Shown one piece after another: positions 10,441 to 23,522 of a stretch of 64,000 nucleotides of DNA (its first letter is position 1; every line of letters starts with the position of its first letter). Origin of the DNA: Primulina eburnea (lineage: Eukaryota; Streptophyta; Magnoliopsida; Lamiales; Gesneriaceae). The position numbers and the translations under genes were made by a program. Where the stretch lies: assembly GCF_022965805.1 (NCBI RefSeq), contig NC_133117.1, forward strand, positions 12,982,183 to 13,046,182. Direction: 5' to 3'. The notes under the pieces were generated by a model. It ran no database searches, had not been told where the DNA came from, and saw only the letters and a program-made list of their open reading frames with translations.

Positions 10441-12310
10441 ATTTAAATACTTAAATTGTTAACCATGCAATGCCATACAAGAGTTCCTTTCAAATTAAGG
10501 TGTAAATCCACTAAATTATATAATAGATGTATTAAACCTCAAGCATTTAGAATACAAGATTTAAACAATAAAATACCATGCAAATTAGTAATAATAATTT
10601 TGGGTCCAACATTTAAAATATTTCAAAGGTTGGTAACTCTCAAGTCAAACCATCTCTAATTGCACTTCATGTATTCATTTCCCATATTATTAATTCACTA
10701 AATAGTAGTAAATTAAGTACTAGAACCCACATCATTTTCCTCAAACCATTATCTAAACAAAGTATCGAGCACATGCAGTAGGAATAAGAAACAAGAAAAC
10801 TAAGGCAACAAGGAATGAGAAGACATTCAAAAACCATTCACCTCCTTTACTTGTAACTCCCATTTTAATGTATGTTATGACCCATTTAACACCCCTTATA
10901 ACATTCATCTTCATTACTTACATATCCTACACTAATATGCTCGAAAAATCAGAAGGAAACAACTGACAAAAATCGTGAAAGGCATCGGCTAGCAAGGGAA
11001 GGAGAATCATTTCAAAAATTCTTCAACTTCTTGACTTGTAACTCCCACCTTAATGTATATAATGGCACCTTTAAGACCTCTTGTAACCACCAACTCCATT
11101 ACATAACACTTCTCCATCCCTGTGACCGAAATTATCAGAAGAAACAACAGCTTAAATCGAGCAATAACAGCAGAAACAAAGAAGGGAAAACCAACTCCGA
11201 CTCCGCCGCTCGTTTTCGTCGTATTGATTTGTTTTTGTGTCAAAACAAATTCCAGGCATGTATATATCATTCCTTTGCTCTACAATCAAGTTATATTAGA
11301 TATTTTAAATCAGTATATGATCACAAATCTAGTGACAAACGCATTTTGACAGCAAAATAACTTTCGAAAAATCTGTACAGCACCTTGGCCTTTGATGGTG
11401 CTTCACGGTTGCTGTGTTTTTGTTGGTTTCAGGAATTGTTTCGATTCCAGGCTTTCATGACTGCTTCTAGGCATAATTTAGAATGTGTTAGGGTGTTTTT
11501 GGTTCATTTGTTTCAGTCCATACCCTCACAAAATGAAAGAATGACAGCAGAATTTCCCTTATGTGCAGAATGGGTCTCGGTTTGGCCATTGAGTGGGTAA
11601 GGTGAGTGTGTTCGAATCATGGCTGTCCTGGGGACTGTAGCCATGGTTAGCAACCTACCTTATCATGTCTAGGATGTGACCAAATCAGTTCCTCCAAGCC
11701 TAGTTCATGGATCATTCAGTTTTTTTACAGCAACATGTCAAGTGTCCCACGGTTCTAAAATTCTGTTTTTTTATGAAGGTGGTTTCGGTTTTTGGATGTT
11801 GTATGGATTGTGGTTGGCTTGTAGCCCATAGCCATGGTTCATACAACACTCCATCATGTCTAGATCGAGCCATGGTCAATTAAATGGCCACTGTAACGAC
11901 ACAAGACAATAGAAGAATTCGATACATCTCATTGCACAAGATTGAGTTCTCGGTTGGTATGTTTCGGTGTCCTAGGTATTTTCTTGGGTTGTGTTTGGCC
12001 TTTAGCCCTTAGCCATGGTCCATGCAAATAATTTTCTTGGGTTGTGTTTACCCCACAAACGCACAACCCATGGTCCTTAGCCATGGTCCATGGATCGTGA
12101 AGACTTGGGTCGTGAAAGCCGTGCTTCACGACCCTTGGTTTCACGACCCAGGTAAGACTTGTGCTTCACGACCAAACTTTGGGTGGTGAAGCACTTGCAC
12201 CAAGTGCTTCACGACGCAACTTTGGGTCGTGAAGCACCCAAGACCCAGGGTCGTGGGCTTCATGACCCACTCGGGGTCGTGATGTAAAGACTTCACGACC
12301 CATTAATTTT
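10441..12310 (+). repeat. Unclassified LTR-like repeat with imperfect duplication and GC-rich palindromes
   Basis: No protein is encoded. A block of about 95 bp at 10835-10925 (cttgtaactcccattttaatg) recurs diverged at 11025-11110, about 190 bp downstream. From 11600 there are repeated agccatggt phrases. From 12090 to 12305 there is a cluster of GGGTCGTGAAGC / GCTTCACGACCC inverted repeats. The style (long, noncoding, short palindromic modules) matches the gypsy LTRs elsewhere in the window, so I read it as LTR-derived. I could not find TG...CA ends or a target duplication. Confidence 0.4.
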
Positions 12311-12559
12311 AATTTTTTACAATTAATAACATTTATTTTATTTTAAATGTATACAACTAATAATCTTTTTTTTTTACATGTTTACTTTTCTGCTAAACTA
12401 GGAAGGAATCAATTTTTTGAATGCAAGTTACTTTTAGGAGCAAGATACGTTAAATCTGTAAGAAGATTGTATCATTTTTAAATGAGAAAGAGATAGAATA
12501 TTTGGTGCAGTACAGTCAATTTGGTAATTTAATTTTATAAGCTAAGCATTATAACAATA

Positions 12560-12683
12560 CCAATCAAAACTGGGTCGAGGGTTATGACTTGTCACAATTT
12601 GGATCGAGATTATACTCGACCCAGTTTTGGTGGGTCGCGTGGGTCGAGATGGGTCGAGAAGCATAATTTTGGCTTCTCGACCC

Positions 12684-12740
<57 letters not shown>
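12560..12740. repeat. GGGTCGAG palindromic cluster followed by (AT)n microsatellite
   Basis: The segment 12565-12684 has six copies of GGGTCGA/TCGACCC in both orientations, including a pair of about 14 bp arms around gagaagcataattttggcttctc. It runs directly into a pure (AT)n tract of about 55 bp (12685-12739). Poly Ile-Tyr ORFs here are translations of the microsatellite. Confidence 0.7.
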
Positions 12741-12743
<3 letters not shown>

Positions 12744-12799
12744 TATTGCAAAATCTATATAGATTTTAATATATTGTAATAAATGAGTCGAGAAGCATA

Positions 12800-13160
12800 T
12801 TATTATAAAATTTGTTAAAAATTTTATTATAATTTATAAAAAAATTTATTGTTTATATACAATAAACATTAATTTCATATGCTTTGATATACATTCATTA
12901 CATTAAAGTGAATATATAATGAAACTTTTTATGAATTTTTTTAGTTCTATTATTATAAAATTTGTTAAGAATTTTAGTAGAATTATAAAATTTGTTAATG
13001 TTTATATATGATAAACATTAATTTCATATGCTTCGATAGGCATTCATTAAAGTGAATATATAATGAAATTTGTTATGAATTTTTTTAGTTCTATTATTAC
13101 AAAATTTGTTATGAATTTTAGTGGAATTATAAAATTTGTTAAGATTTTTAGTCGAGTATA
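12800..13160. repeat. Imperfect 145-150 bp tandem repeat, about 2.5 copies
   Basis: The phrase tattataaaatttgtta recurs at 12801, 12951 and 13095 (the last with one change). Each is followed by the gataaacattaatttcatatgctt and attaaagtgaatatataatgaaa blocks. The AT content is very high and nothing is encoded. Confidence 0.75.
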
Positions 13161-13219
13161 AATTCAACCCATATTGTAAGAATAAGAGATATATTCTTCT
13201 ACTTGTTATGAATTTTTTA

Positions 13220-14351
13220 ACTTCGTAGATCATTTTTTAAGCAAACGACAACGGTTTTTATACAACCGTTGTCTTTTGGGGGTCAAAGACAACAATTTTT
13301 AGGGTCAATGACAACGGTTCTGTAAAACTGTTGTCTTTGAACGTTTATAAACGTTTATGACAACGGTTTCATAAACCGTTGTCTATTAGCGTGTTTTTTG
13401 GACAATCGACAACGGTTTTAGAAAAACGTTGTCGATTAGCGTGAGTTAAGAATAGAACACAACGGTATTTAGCGATGGTTACCTTAAAACCGTCGCTAAT
13501 ATTGGCGACGGATATAGAAAATCGTCGCTACTTTCAAATTTGCGACAGTTTATTTCAAACCGTTGGTACAGTTAGCAACAAAATCAAGTACACCCGTCGC
13601 TAATTTGAAATTAGCGACGAAATATTGAAATCTGTCGCTAATATTAGCGACAGTTATTGAAACACCGTCGCTAATTTCAAAAATTCGATCCCGCCTAATT
13701 TTCCCTCCATTTTCTTCCACCACTCTCTATAAATACCTGCAAATTCGCTCCATTTCATTCCACTTCACTTCACAACACTTCAAATTTTTCTCAATTACAC
13801 GATTTTACAACTTCACAAGACTTAAATTTTTTATCTCTTACACGATTTTACCACTTTACAACACTTAAAAATTTTATCTCTTAAATGATTTTACCACTTC
13901 AAAACAATTAAAAATTTTATCTCTTACACGGTTGTACCAATTAACAACAGATTTATTAAATTATTAATTTTTTTTATTTTACCTAAATATTAGCGACGGA
14001 ATTCATGTATAAATCTTCGCTAGGTAGCAACGGTTTATACATGAATTCCGTCGCTATATTTAGGGACAGCTTATGAAAAACTGTCGCTACATGTAGCGAC
14101 GGTTATTGTTAAACTGTCGCTACGTTTAGCGATAAAAAACCGTCGCTATTAGCGACACGTTTTTGTATGAAGTCCGTCGCAAATGATATTTGCGACGGTT
14201 CTAAATACCGTCGCAAATTGTAGCTACAACAACAGAAAAAAAAACCGTTGTCTTTGAGCGAACCATTTAACAATAGTGGCTTTTACAACAGTTTTAAAAG
14301 GGCTACGACAACGGTTAAAAATCGTTGTCGTATTGCTTTTTTCTTGTAGTG
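13220..14351. mobile_element. Non-autonomous CACTA (En/Spm) DNA transposon
   Basis: The right end reads ttttttcttgtagtg, the reverse complement of CACTACAAGAAAAAA, the canonical plant CACTA terminal repeat. The subterminal zones carry dense inverted GACAACGG/CCGTTGTC repeats (13246-13440 and 14235-14330). Inside those are GCGACGG/CCGTCGC repeats (13480-13680 and 13990-14220). The centre (13690-13760) has a TATA-like ctctataaatac preceded by a CCCTCC box, which fits a residual promoter. No transposase ORF is present. The left terminal repeat near 13215-13235 is decayed: only the inner part (aagcaaacgacaacgg) matches the inverted right end. Confidence 0.75.
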
Positions 14352-15578
14352 TATATTTACATTCTAATCATATATAAAGTGAATTATATATTATAAAATG
14401 ATCAAAACTCAAAAATATAAAAAAATTCCGACCCATCTCGACCCAAACGCTAAACACTAAACAAAATCCTAAACCAAACCTCTAACATTATAACTCGACC
14501 CACTCGTCACAAAATTGAAACAATTTACCACCCGCGCGACCCAAATTTAAAAATCTACTACACACATTACAATCTTGTCCATTCGACCCACACCAAAATT
14601 AAAAATTCACCACAAACACATTACATATTAATAAAATCAAATCGATTGTCTTTAAATTCAAACAAATTACATATCATTCAATCTTATCTTCAACCAAATT
14701 CTCTTACAGATGGAAATCTGTTTTGTTTTTTCCTTCCACGTCTTCTCTTGATCACATGTGGTATAACCTACAAAACACAGATAAGATTATTATATTATAG
14801 ACAATAGTATGAATTTAAAAAAAAATATGCTATATTATAAATATGCTATTATATAGACGTATTATGTGGGTCGAGGTGAATGTGATCACCTCGACCCACA
14901 GCTGCATCTCGACCCACAGTGGGTCGAGGTGCTCGAGACAATAGACAGAACTACCACTTTCTACCCGCACTCCACTATCCAGAACTAACACATACGATCA
15001 TACTCGAATCATGCTCCATCCACCTTCTCGACCCACACAATAAACACGTTCCTCGTTTGTAAATATTCACACTAACTCCACTCACAAAAATTCTAAAAAA
15101 AACAATCAGAACTAAATTGAAACAAATCTTGCAATACAGAGCATTCAAGTATATACTCACTTCTTTTTTACAAATCTTTAAATTTTCAAATGATTTTTGA
15201 TTATTTTGTCGTGAACAACACAAAAATAACAGGAATAAATGAAAACTCAAATCGAGGAAAGATATATCAATTAAAAAAATATTTTTTTAAAAAATAAAAT
15301 CTAACCAACTAATTAATGACAGAATAAATGAACTCACCTAATTAACATCATTCAACTCTTTTTTTCGATTTAAAAAAGTCAAAATCCCTTTTATTTAATT
15401 AAATTTAAAATAAGTTGTATATTTTTTATTGTCCCCTTCTTGATGTGTATAAAGCTCATTTTAGAGATAAGTCTAGTAAATAATAAATTAAAAATTAAGG
15501 GATAAAATTACGAGATAATTTATTCATATTATATTTTAAAATTTTAAAAATAATTTGTTTTGGTCAATTAACTTGTTT
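14352..15578. other. AT-rich noncoding DNA with GGGTCGAGGTG palindromes
   Basis: No gene recognised. Several CGACCC phrases are scattered at 14430-14590. A compact inverted-repeat cluster (GTGGGTCGAGGTG / CACCTCGACCCAC) lies at 14866-14935. It is related to the GGGTCGAG cluster at 12565-12684 on the other side of the CACTA element, so the CACTA element may have landed inside one older repeat. Confidence 0.5.
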
Positions 15579-18436
15579 TGAAACGTCCACTACTAATTTT
15601 TTTTTCTTTCTAAATCATAAACTCGAAAATACTAAATAAAACCACTTAACATATTTATAAATCAAACTTAATTTAACAATTTAAATCTCAAATGTATAAA
15701 AAAATATCTAAATCGTCAACTAAGCAAAACTCCTAAATCGACCTTTATAAATATCAACTAACAATACAATAAAGTATAAAACCTCTAATAAAAATCATCA
15801 ACATAATCTTTTAAATCTTTTTATCTAACAAGCTAATGCGGAAAATAAATGTCCCTCGTGAATGTACTGCCTCATTCGATCAACTCAATCGTCAGCGACT
15901 CCCATAATATCACCAAATCATGAATCATACAAACCTAGTGAGTGTAATGACTCAGCACGTTCTAAACATGAATAACAAATAATACATATACATTCACATG
16001 CATTTAAAAATCATATTTTTATTTAAAATAACTTTTAAACATAAATAAACCATTTAAAATAATTTTAAGCATAAATAAATCATAAATCATAAATATAATT
16101 TATCGTAAAACTTTTCATTCTTTATCATTTTGGGTCTTGAAAGTGATTATCCTTTATCCTCTGGTAGATTGATCAGTCTTCAGCTCCACATGGCCCAAGG
16201 GGGCGGGCACTAAGCTCCGCAATGAAAATACGATCGTCGGGCTCCTTAGCGGGTCTTCTCCCATAGACAGGCTCGCTATGGAGCCTTTTCCTATAAATGG
16301 ACTCCCTCTAGGGCCTTCTCCTGTAATTGATCTCAATCTGAGGCCTTTTCCCTCACGACATCTGCACAAAATTGTAAGTTCACTGTTCCTTCTTAAAACG
16401 GATCCCCCATATATCATATATCATTTTTCACAGTCAATTCACATCCTCAAAATAATTTTTTTCCTTTTCTTTTAAAAACATAAAATATTATAACTTTCAA
16501 AAAATAACATTTTAACAGTAAAAATTGCACAACTTTACCATAAATCATAAAATATCATATTTTCATCAAAATCATCATTTTAAATCGTAAAATATCATTT
16601 AACATGCGTTATGATCCTTCGAGACGCTGCCAAGCTTTTACAAAATTCCCAAGTGTATAATGACCGTTTTGCCCCTAGACGTAAAAATTATCGATTTCAA
16701 CTTTTTATTACTTTTAATGATATGGGCTTATCCCAAATAATTATTCATGCTTAAATCTAAATTTTTATATTTTTATTCAGCTAAATTCGAGACTTTTTAA
16801 TTAATTCACTAATTAACAATTATTGAGGAGATTAAATCACGAATAAATTCAAAACTTAATATTTTGATCCCAAATTTTTAACAAACAATTTTTATTACCT
16901 AAAATACCTTTGTGAGCCATGAACCACCCCCGTGGTCCCATGGTTCCAATTTTGTTCATTTAAATTCATTTTTGACCCTTGAACAAGACCACCTAACCAT
17001 CTCTCGATTCCACCGGGCCACGGCCAAGCCACCTTGGGCCAGACCCTAGCTAACCCATCTAGGTACCCTCTTGACCAACCCTAGACCTTAGAACCTGACC
17101 CTAGCTCGCGCACAAGCCCTGCACAGAAGATGCAAAGTTGCGCGTGAATCTTACCTTTATTAGGACTCATAGCCAACCTAGGACTCTTTTACTCGAGCCA
17201 CCACCAAGCTCACCTGACCCTTACCGACCCTGGACCACGCCCACACCCAACCAAGACTAGCCCAAGCCATTTAACAGCGCTGCGAGCCACTTGAACCATA
17301 AGCAGCAGCCACACGCTTGAAGTTGCTGCCCGCACTGCGATCGAGCCAGCAGAGAACCTAGCCGCACCATCCCATGAACAAGCCCTTGATCAACCTCCCT
17401 AGATCCTAATGGACCAACCCTGAACCTCCCTGCCCTATCCGCAAGCCCCCTTGGCTGCTCTCCCATCCCCCACAGCTTGCGCGAGGAGTCCTCACCCTAA
17501 GGGAATCCTCCTAGGCTGCAACCAATGAGTCCTAGCGATGCAAGAACTCTTCCAAGTCCTGACCCGCGTCCAAAACAGGCCCCAACCCAAGCCCTAGCCG
17601 ATCCATGAGCCTCCTTGCACAATCTGAGCCACTTGAAACAAGCCAACATGTAGGAAACCCTAGTTTCTTCTAGCAACTCATGTGTAGCCTCTTGCTTATT
17701 GTCCAGCCCTCGTTTATTCACTTTAAAGTTTCTTTTCCGTCCCTTAAACACGTAATATTGAAAAAGTGTCCGTTGGATTCATAACGTTTTTCATATAAGC
17801 GTAAAATCATCGTATTTTTGAAAATAATCATTCTACCGAAAAAATAATCAAGCACCAATATTTTTCATGCATTAAAAATTAAAACATGTATAATATGATT
17901 TGAATGATGCGTAAAAAAGTTTATAAAACGTGCCTTTGCGTTTAAAACGCTCAAATACGTGATCGTCGGCGAGGAAAGACGAACAGGCGACAAAGAATCC
18001 TAGCTTTTCTCTTCTACTTATTTTTGAAAATTCTAGAGTGCAAGTGTGTGTTTTGGCTGGTTTAAGGTGTGAATTATGGGGTGAAAAACAATTGGTTTAC
18101 TTATTTATAATTTTAATTAACATGTTAATGGACTTGAGTTTTGGGCTTGCAAACTTAGGAGCAATTGAGCCTACTTAATTTAGTTAAATTAAGACCAATA
18201 ACACTTATTTAATTAAATAATAAAATTTTATAAAAATTACTTTTAAAAAATAATGCATTTGATATTTTAAAAGTCTTTTATTTTTGCCCAAAACCGGCTT
18301 CCCGGGTAAAATCGAGCTTGTTTCGTAAAATAATTTGAAATCTACTATTTTAAGAAAAATTAAATAATTTTTGATCATATTAGGAAGCCTTGAAATTATT
18401 TAATGAAAAATATTCATTCTTGTTTAGGTCGTATGT
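15579..18436 (-). repeat. Gypsy LTR, minus orientation, no internal region attached
   Basis: On the plus strand it begins tgaaacgtccactacta, the reverse complement of the LTR end seen at 35363 (...agtagacgtttca), so both belong to one family. It contains the Tekay-LTR landmarks: an agtgagtgtaatgactcagcacg block near 15940, and gcaaaggcacg with gcgttttaaacgc near 17930. A GC-richer central part (16900-17760) is full of accc/ctagcc phrases. No primer site adjoins 15579, so it is a solo or orphan LTR. The right end abuts another LTR without a clean CA. ORFs inside are not credible. Confidence 0.6.
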
Positions 18437-20931
18437 AATGCCCCGAAAAATTAAAGTCCACGCAAACCACATGCATGCAATTATTAAATTCTTTGTGTAT
18501 TTTAATTAAATGTTTTAATTACATAAATTATTTTATGTGGTGCATATTTCCATGTTTAAACTATATTTTCTAGATGGTTGCATTAAAATGTATTTTTAAA
18601 GGTTATTCGAGTTGCGATCGAGGAACGAAGACCAAGGATTGAAAAACATTTTATGTTTTTTATTAAACAATTGCTTTTAATTATTTAAATTATGAGTGAT
18701 GTTTTTCTTATTTTTGAAAATATGGGGTTTTGATGTGATTTTATACGCCAAGACGTAGTTTTTATCGGTGTTTGATTTTTAACAAAAATACGAACGTTTT
18801 GGCAACCCGCCTAATAATTTCACAAACTTATTTAAGCAAAACTATTTTATTATTATAATTAAGCATTAATGGGCCTAATTAAAATGGTTAATGGGCCAAG
18901 GCTTTGATTAATATCTAATTATCTATTTAATATGTAAAGTAGACCCCATAACCTACCATATATGCACGCCACTTTTTCTTGGGCAATTCAAATTATTCCT
19001 TGTAACAATTTACAAAGCCACGGCACACACCTATTTCATCAAGGGAAAGTTTCAAAAATATCTAGAAAAAACATCAAGTTTGCAAGGACTCAAGCCACAG
19101 TCGTTAGTCGCCGTTCTTTGCAATCGTCAACGTTTTCGTGCGTTTAAAACGCAAAGGCACGCCATATTTCTTTGTTTCAAACATTTATCACACCATATAT
19201 TTACTTGATCATGATTTGAAAGAAAACATGACACACAATTTTATTTTCGTAACTATGTGCGTATAGGTTTTAAACTTGTGTTATTTGATTCCAAAATCAT
19301 GTTTTTATGTTGTAAAATGGGCTGCCATGAATTAAGATTATATAGGGCATGTTTTATACGAATTTAAGGGCCTATAATCATGCACAATATGCTGCACACA
19401 CACAAGAACAGAAGCTGAAACCGTAGGAAACTTTCAGAACAAAAACCGTAAGTTGTGTGAATGGTTGTGGTTCATGTGGCTCGATCACTAAGCATGGGGC
19501 TTAGGGGTTCAACCAGGTCTCTAGGAGTGCTCGTGCTGGATGTGGGTCAGGGTCAGGAAGGGTCCTAGCACGGATAGGACCCCGGGTGCGCAGCTTTGGA
19601 GGAGTCCCATGCAGCAGGGACTCCTCGCGCGAGCAGGATCTGGAGTTGCTGATAAAAAAGGGCTCGCGGCTGGCCTGGGGGAGAGCCAGGTGGGCCCTTT
19701 AGGGTCTAAGGGAGTTGGGTAAGGTATGTTATAGGTGCTGGTGCGGCTGGGTCGCTGCTGGCTTGAGGAGAAAGAGGGAACCGTGAGTGAAATCCGTCAA
19801 GAGCGCATGTTGCTGTCATCTGGTTCAGAGCTTCGTGCTTGGGGTTCTGGAGGTTGGGCTGGTTTGGGCATGGTCCAGGGAAGGTTAGGGTCACGAGTGG
19901 TCAAGTGATTAAGGGCTAGAAGTGTCCTAGTTGGGTTAGGAGTCTTACTTAGGCTAGGAGACTCACGCACACACAAGGGCAGAACTTGGGTCAAGTTTCA
20001 GCAGGGATTAATTGAGCTAGGGGCTGGTTCTTAGGGCTGGGCTTGGCCAGTAGGATCCCTAGATGGGTTGGCTAGGTTTTGGCTCGAGGTGGCTCGACCA
20101 TGGCTCGAGTAAATTGGGAGATGGCTCGGGTGGTTCGATAAAGTGTCTAATTCGAAAATTAAAAGCTAAAAATGAATCCATGGGTCCACGGGCGTGACTA
20201 ATAACTTTAAAAGGTAGAATAAATAATAAAAATGTTATGTTTAAAGTTTGGGATCTAAATAATGAGTTTTGGATTTATCTGGGATTTAATCGCCGCAAAA
20301 AACGCTAATTAATGGATTAACAGAAACGCCTATATTTTAGCTTTACAAAACTATGGAAAATTATATTTAAGCTCAAATAATTATTAAAAGTCTAAGCTTT
20401 TAATTTGGGAATTTATATTAAGGTTTGGTTTAATTCGGGGTTAAAACGATGTAATATGCTATATTTAAAAATAAATTAAAAGTCATCGAATTAAGATAAA
20501 TAAAAATATGAGAAAATTTATGTAGGTTTAAATAATTATTTGGAACATATTAGAGTCAACGAAATTAAGAAAAGTCAAAACGTGAAATTTTACGTCTAGA
20601 GGTAAAACGGTAATTTTACAAACAAAAATTAGTAAACGTCATAGCAATGTCCTGAATATTTTTTTACATGCTAATATGATTATTTAAAATGTTTATGAAT
20701 TTTTATGATGTTAATATGTGTAATTTAAATGTTTATGGTTTAAGTTGTCAAAACGTTTATTTTAAATAAATGTTTATGTTTTATTTTAAAAATGTTTATG
20801 GATCGTTATATGTTAAAATGGTTTTTTTAAAACGTTATGGGTCTTTATATGTTAAAATGTTTATAGATTTTACGATTTAATATGTTATGATTTATTATTT
20901 TAAACGTTTATGGGTTTTATGAAGGAGTACT
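18437..20931 (+). repeat. Gypsy LTR, plus orientation, truncated at E2
   Basis: It starts tgtaatgccccg at 18437, a typical Tekay-type LTR start, and shows gcgatcgaggaacgaagacc near 18615 and gcgtttaaaacgcaaaggcacg near 19140, which other LTRs here share. The middle (19490-20120) is GC-rich with ggctcg repeats. It ends at 20931 where E2 LTR homology starts, without a CA end or target duplication. It lies head to head with the preceding LTR but is not its mirror copy; only short blocks match. Confidence 0.6.
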
Positions 20932-23522
20932 CAACCTTCAAAATCCAATGAAAATATACCGTTGATCCAAAATCTTTGCGACAAAAGATGTCAAATAAGT
21001 TGCTAAAGAAAATACTTGTTTCATAAAAATCATAAATCATAACATGAAATAAAATTATTTTGCACATTGCATAAAAACTTCAAAACATGGCGGTCCTCGG
21101 GCTTAGCCTCCTGCTCAGTCCAAGCCAGCTCCTTGGTCTCCACCCCTAGCCTCCTCATAAACATCCTCACCTGCATCGATCAAGTCTAGTGAGTCTAAAG
21201 ACTCGACACATATAAACTGGGAGTAACGAATAAAACGTAATAAAACCACATGCAACTTTAAAATAGGACATACATACTTGAAACTTGAACTTGCACTAAA
21301 CTTGAACATACGTACATAACTTAGACGTGTCATAACGTAAAACTTTCATAAACATGCTTGCATGCTTGTACATACATGAACTTCATTAATTTGCGTAGAG
21401 GCATGTTTCAAAGCAAGTGACCCATAACATAAATCGCCTTATCCGACTAAACCACAGTACTGGCCTGACAGGGAAGAATCCACTGCCACATACATGAGAT
21501 CCCGATTCATGCTTTAACGGGTTGATTGGTCACCGTTCATGCTTTAATGCTTTCCAATCCTGATCTAAACACGTTCATGATTTAATGGGGTGGATTGGTC
21601 CACGTTCATGCTTTAACGTTTTCCAATCCCATACATAAATTTGGTCACAAGACATTTATCATACCTCAAAAACTTGAAATATTTTCTTTGCACGTCAACA
21701 TACTTACTTAGTGTTGAGGGATTCATTGGATCTCACTTGGGGCCGCTACTGGACATACTAACATGAATTTAAATACTTAACTTGCATGTTTTAGACATAG
21801 GTACTCGAGCTCACCACCAAAGTGAATAAATAGCTTATGACATTCTAGTTCGCTCCGGACTTGATCTCGTTTAATCATCGTACTAAACCATGACATAAAA
21901 CCCCAAAACAAATCCTATATTATTACATAAATAAATTTTAACCATCGTACTAAACCATGATATAGAACCCCGAAAAAAATCCTAAATCTTTTTTTTTTTA
22001 AAGAGGGGGGTACATGGACCCCGTGTAGGGGTCCGGGTAGGCACTGGAATTTCGTATTTTTGAAGGAAAACGGACACGGACTCCGTGCTGGGGTCCGGGA
22101 AGGGGTCCGGGTACCTTCTATATTTGGAAATTCACGAAAATTCACGAACTTAATCATCCACCCTTTCAATCCAAGCCTAAGGACTATAAACCAACACCTC
22201 GAGACTCATCCTAAGATGCTATTACATTGATTCAAACTCGTACAAACACCCAAAACGTCCCCAAGCATCAACAAGTAACTTCAATACAACAATAACTCGT
22301 AATTCGGCATCGTTTCGCTTCTTACGACTTCTATTACATCCCAAGCCAATCTCGACCCATACAAACCACTAAATAACACCTAAATACATATCATAACATA
22401 TATAAATGCAGTAGCACAAGCCCGGAGATGCCCAACGAAGCCTGCAACAAATAACTTCAAGAACACCTCAATACATAATTTTCTGAAAAAAGCAGTTTGA
22501 GCAGTCCCACGAAAAACACCATAATTCACTCAATTGTTTTCCAAATAATTCGAGTTTACTGTCAATTCGAAGGTATCAAAAATTTATACAATTTTCATGT
22601 TGAAATTTTTCTCAGAATCACCACAAAAAAATCGCAGTTTTAAAAATGACAGCAAAAACGAGTTTTCAGATCTAAAAAACGTTTCAAAAGTGATCCAACC
22701 ATATTTACTCAAACCCTTACATAACATACACATGATTTCTATACGATAAACATCAAGATATTTACTATGACAAGATCGATGCAGAAACGAAAGAATATAC
22801 ATGCCTTTTGATGGTTAGAAATACCAATATGACGATACCGATGCGAGAAAAGATGCGAGGTTGATGAGGGACGAACGTGGCACCGTTTTCTTCCAATAAA
22901 AATCACCGAAAGATTGCTGGAAATTCAAAAGGGAGGGCGGCTGCTCAGGAGTGGAAGGACCCTAGGTTTTCTCTTTTAAAAATATGAAAATAAAATGTGT
23001 AGGTGTGTGTTGTGTGTTTTGGTGTGTGTAAAAACAGGTAAGTGTGTGTGAGTGTGTGTAACGTGTGTGTGTTTTAATTAGGAGTAATTGGTGCTAATTT
23101 AACTAATTAAAAATGCTAACAAAAGCTAACTCACATTAATTTAATCAAACTCCTCAATTAAAAATAAGTACACACTAATTTTAACTTTTAAAAGCTTAAA
23201 ATCACCTAATAATTAAATTAGGCTATAAAATGTTAAACTTAATAAATCATTTAGAATTCTCCAACCTCAACTCAAAATAAAAATACCGCATTTAAAAATT
23301 GCCAAACTCGTCACCGGTCTCTATTCCTCGATCCCACCTCGAATGATCGCCTGAAAAATTACACTTGAAAAACATTTTAACGTGCATCACATAAACATAA
23401 ACAATTTAAAATAATGCATTTAAATAAATAATGCCCCACTAAGACTCATTTTAAAATTAAATAAATGCTTTAATAATTAAATAAATGCATGAGTTATATG
23501 TGTACTAAATTTGGGCACTACA
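20932..23522 (-). repeat. E2 3' LTR, lacking its last ~55 bp
   Basis: It matches the right LTR from aaggagtactcaac onward. The first ~55 bp on the plus strand (tgtaacgtacc...) are missing, replaced directly by the plus-strand LTR at 20931. It ends gggcactaca at 23522 against the polypurine-like gttcctccccc. It carries ccgttcatgctttaacg repeats (21505-21625) and remnants of the CACGGACCCCGTG palindromes (22005-22125). Confidence 0.85.

Noticed and set aside
11385..11640. Possible host exon (GC-richer stretch with a 71-aa ORF)
   Set aside because: No recognisable domain, no coding pattern on either side, and it lies in repeat-like sequence.
12542..12769. ORFs with long Ile-Tyr runs on both strands
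   Set aside because: Translation of an (AT)n microsatellite.
15574..18425. Possible TGTTT target duplication around the minus LTR (15574-15578 and 18421-18425)
   Set aside because: The LTR does not end in CA before the second TGTTT, and the pentamer is common in AT-rich DNA.
19540..19994. Several overlapping 60-65 aa ORFs in a GC-rich stretch
   Set aside because: They lie inside an LTR with ggctcg-type repeats; no homology recognised and overlapping frames on both strands.
15579..20931. Head-to-head LTRs read as one large palindrome
   Set aside because: The two halves share only short blocks, so they are two LTRs of related families, not a mirror duplication.
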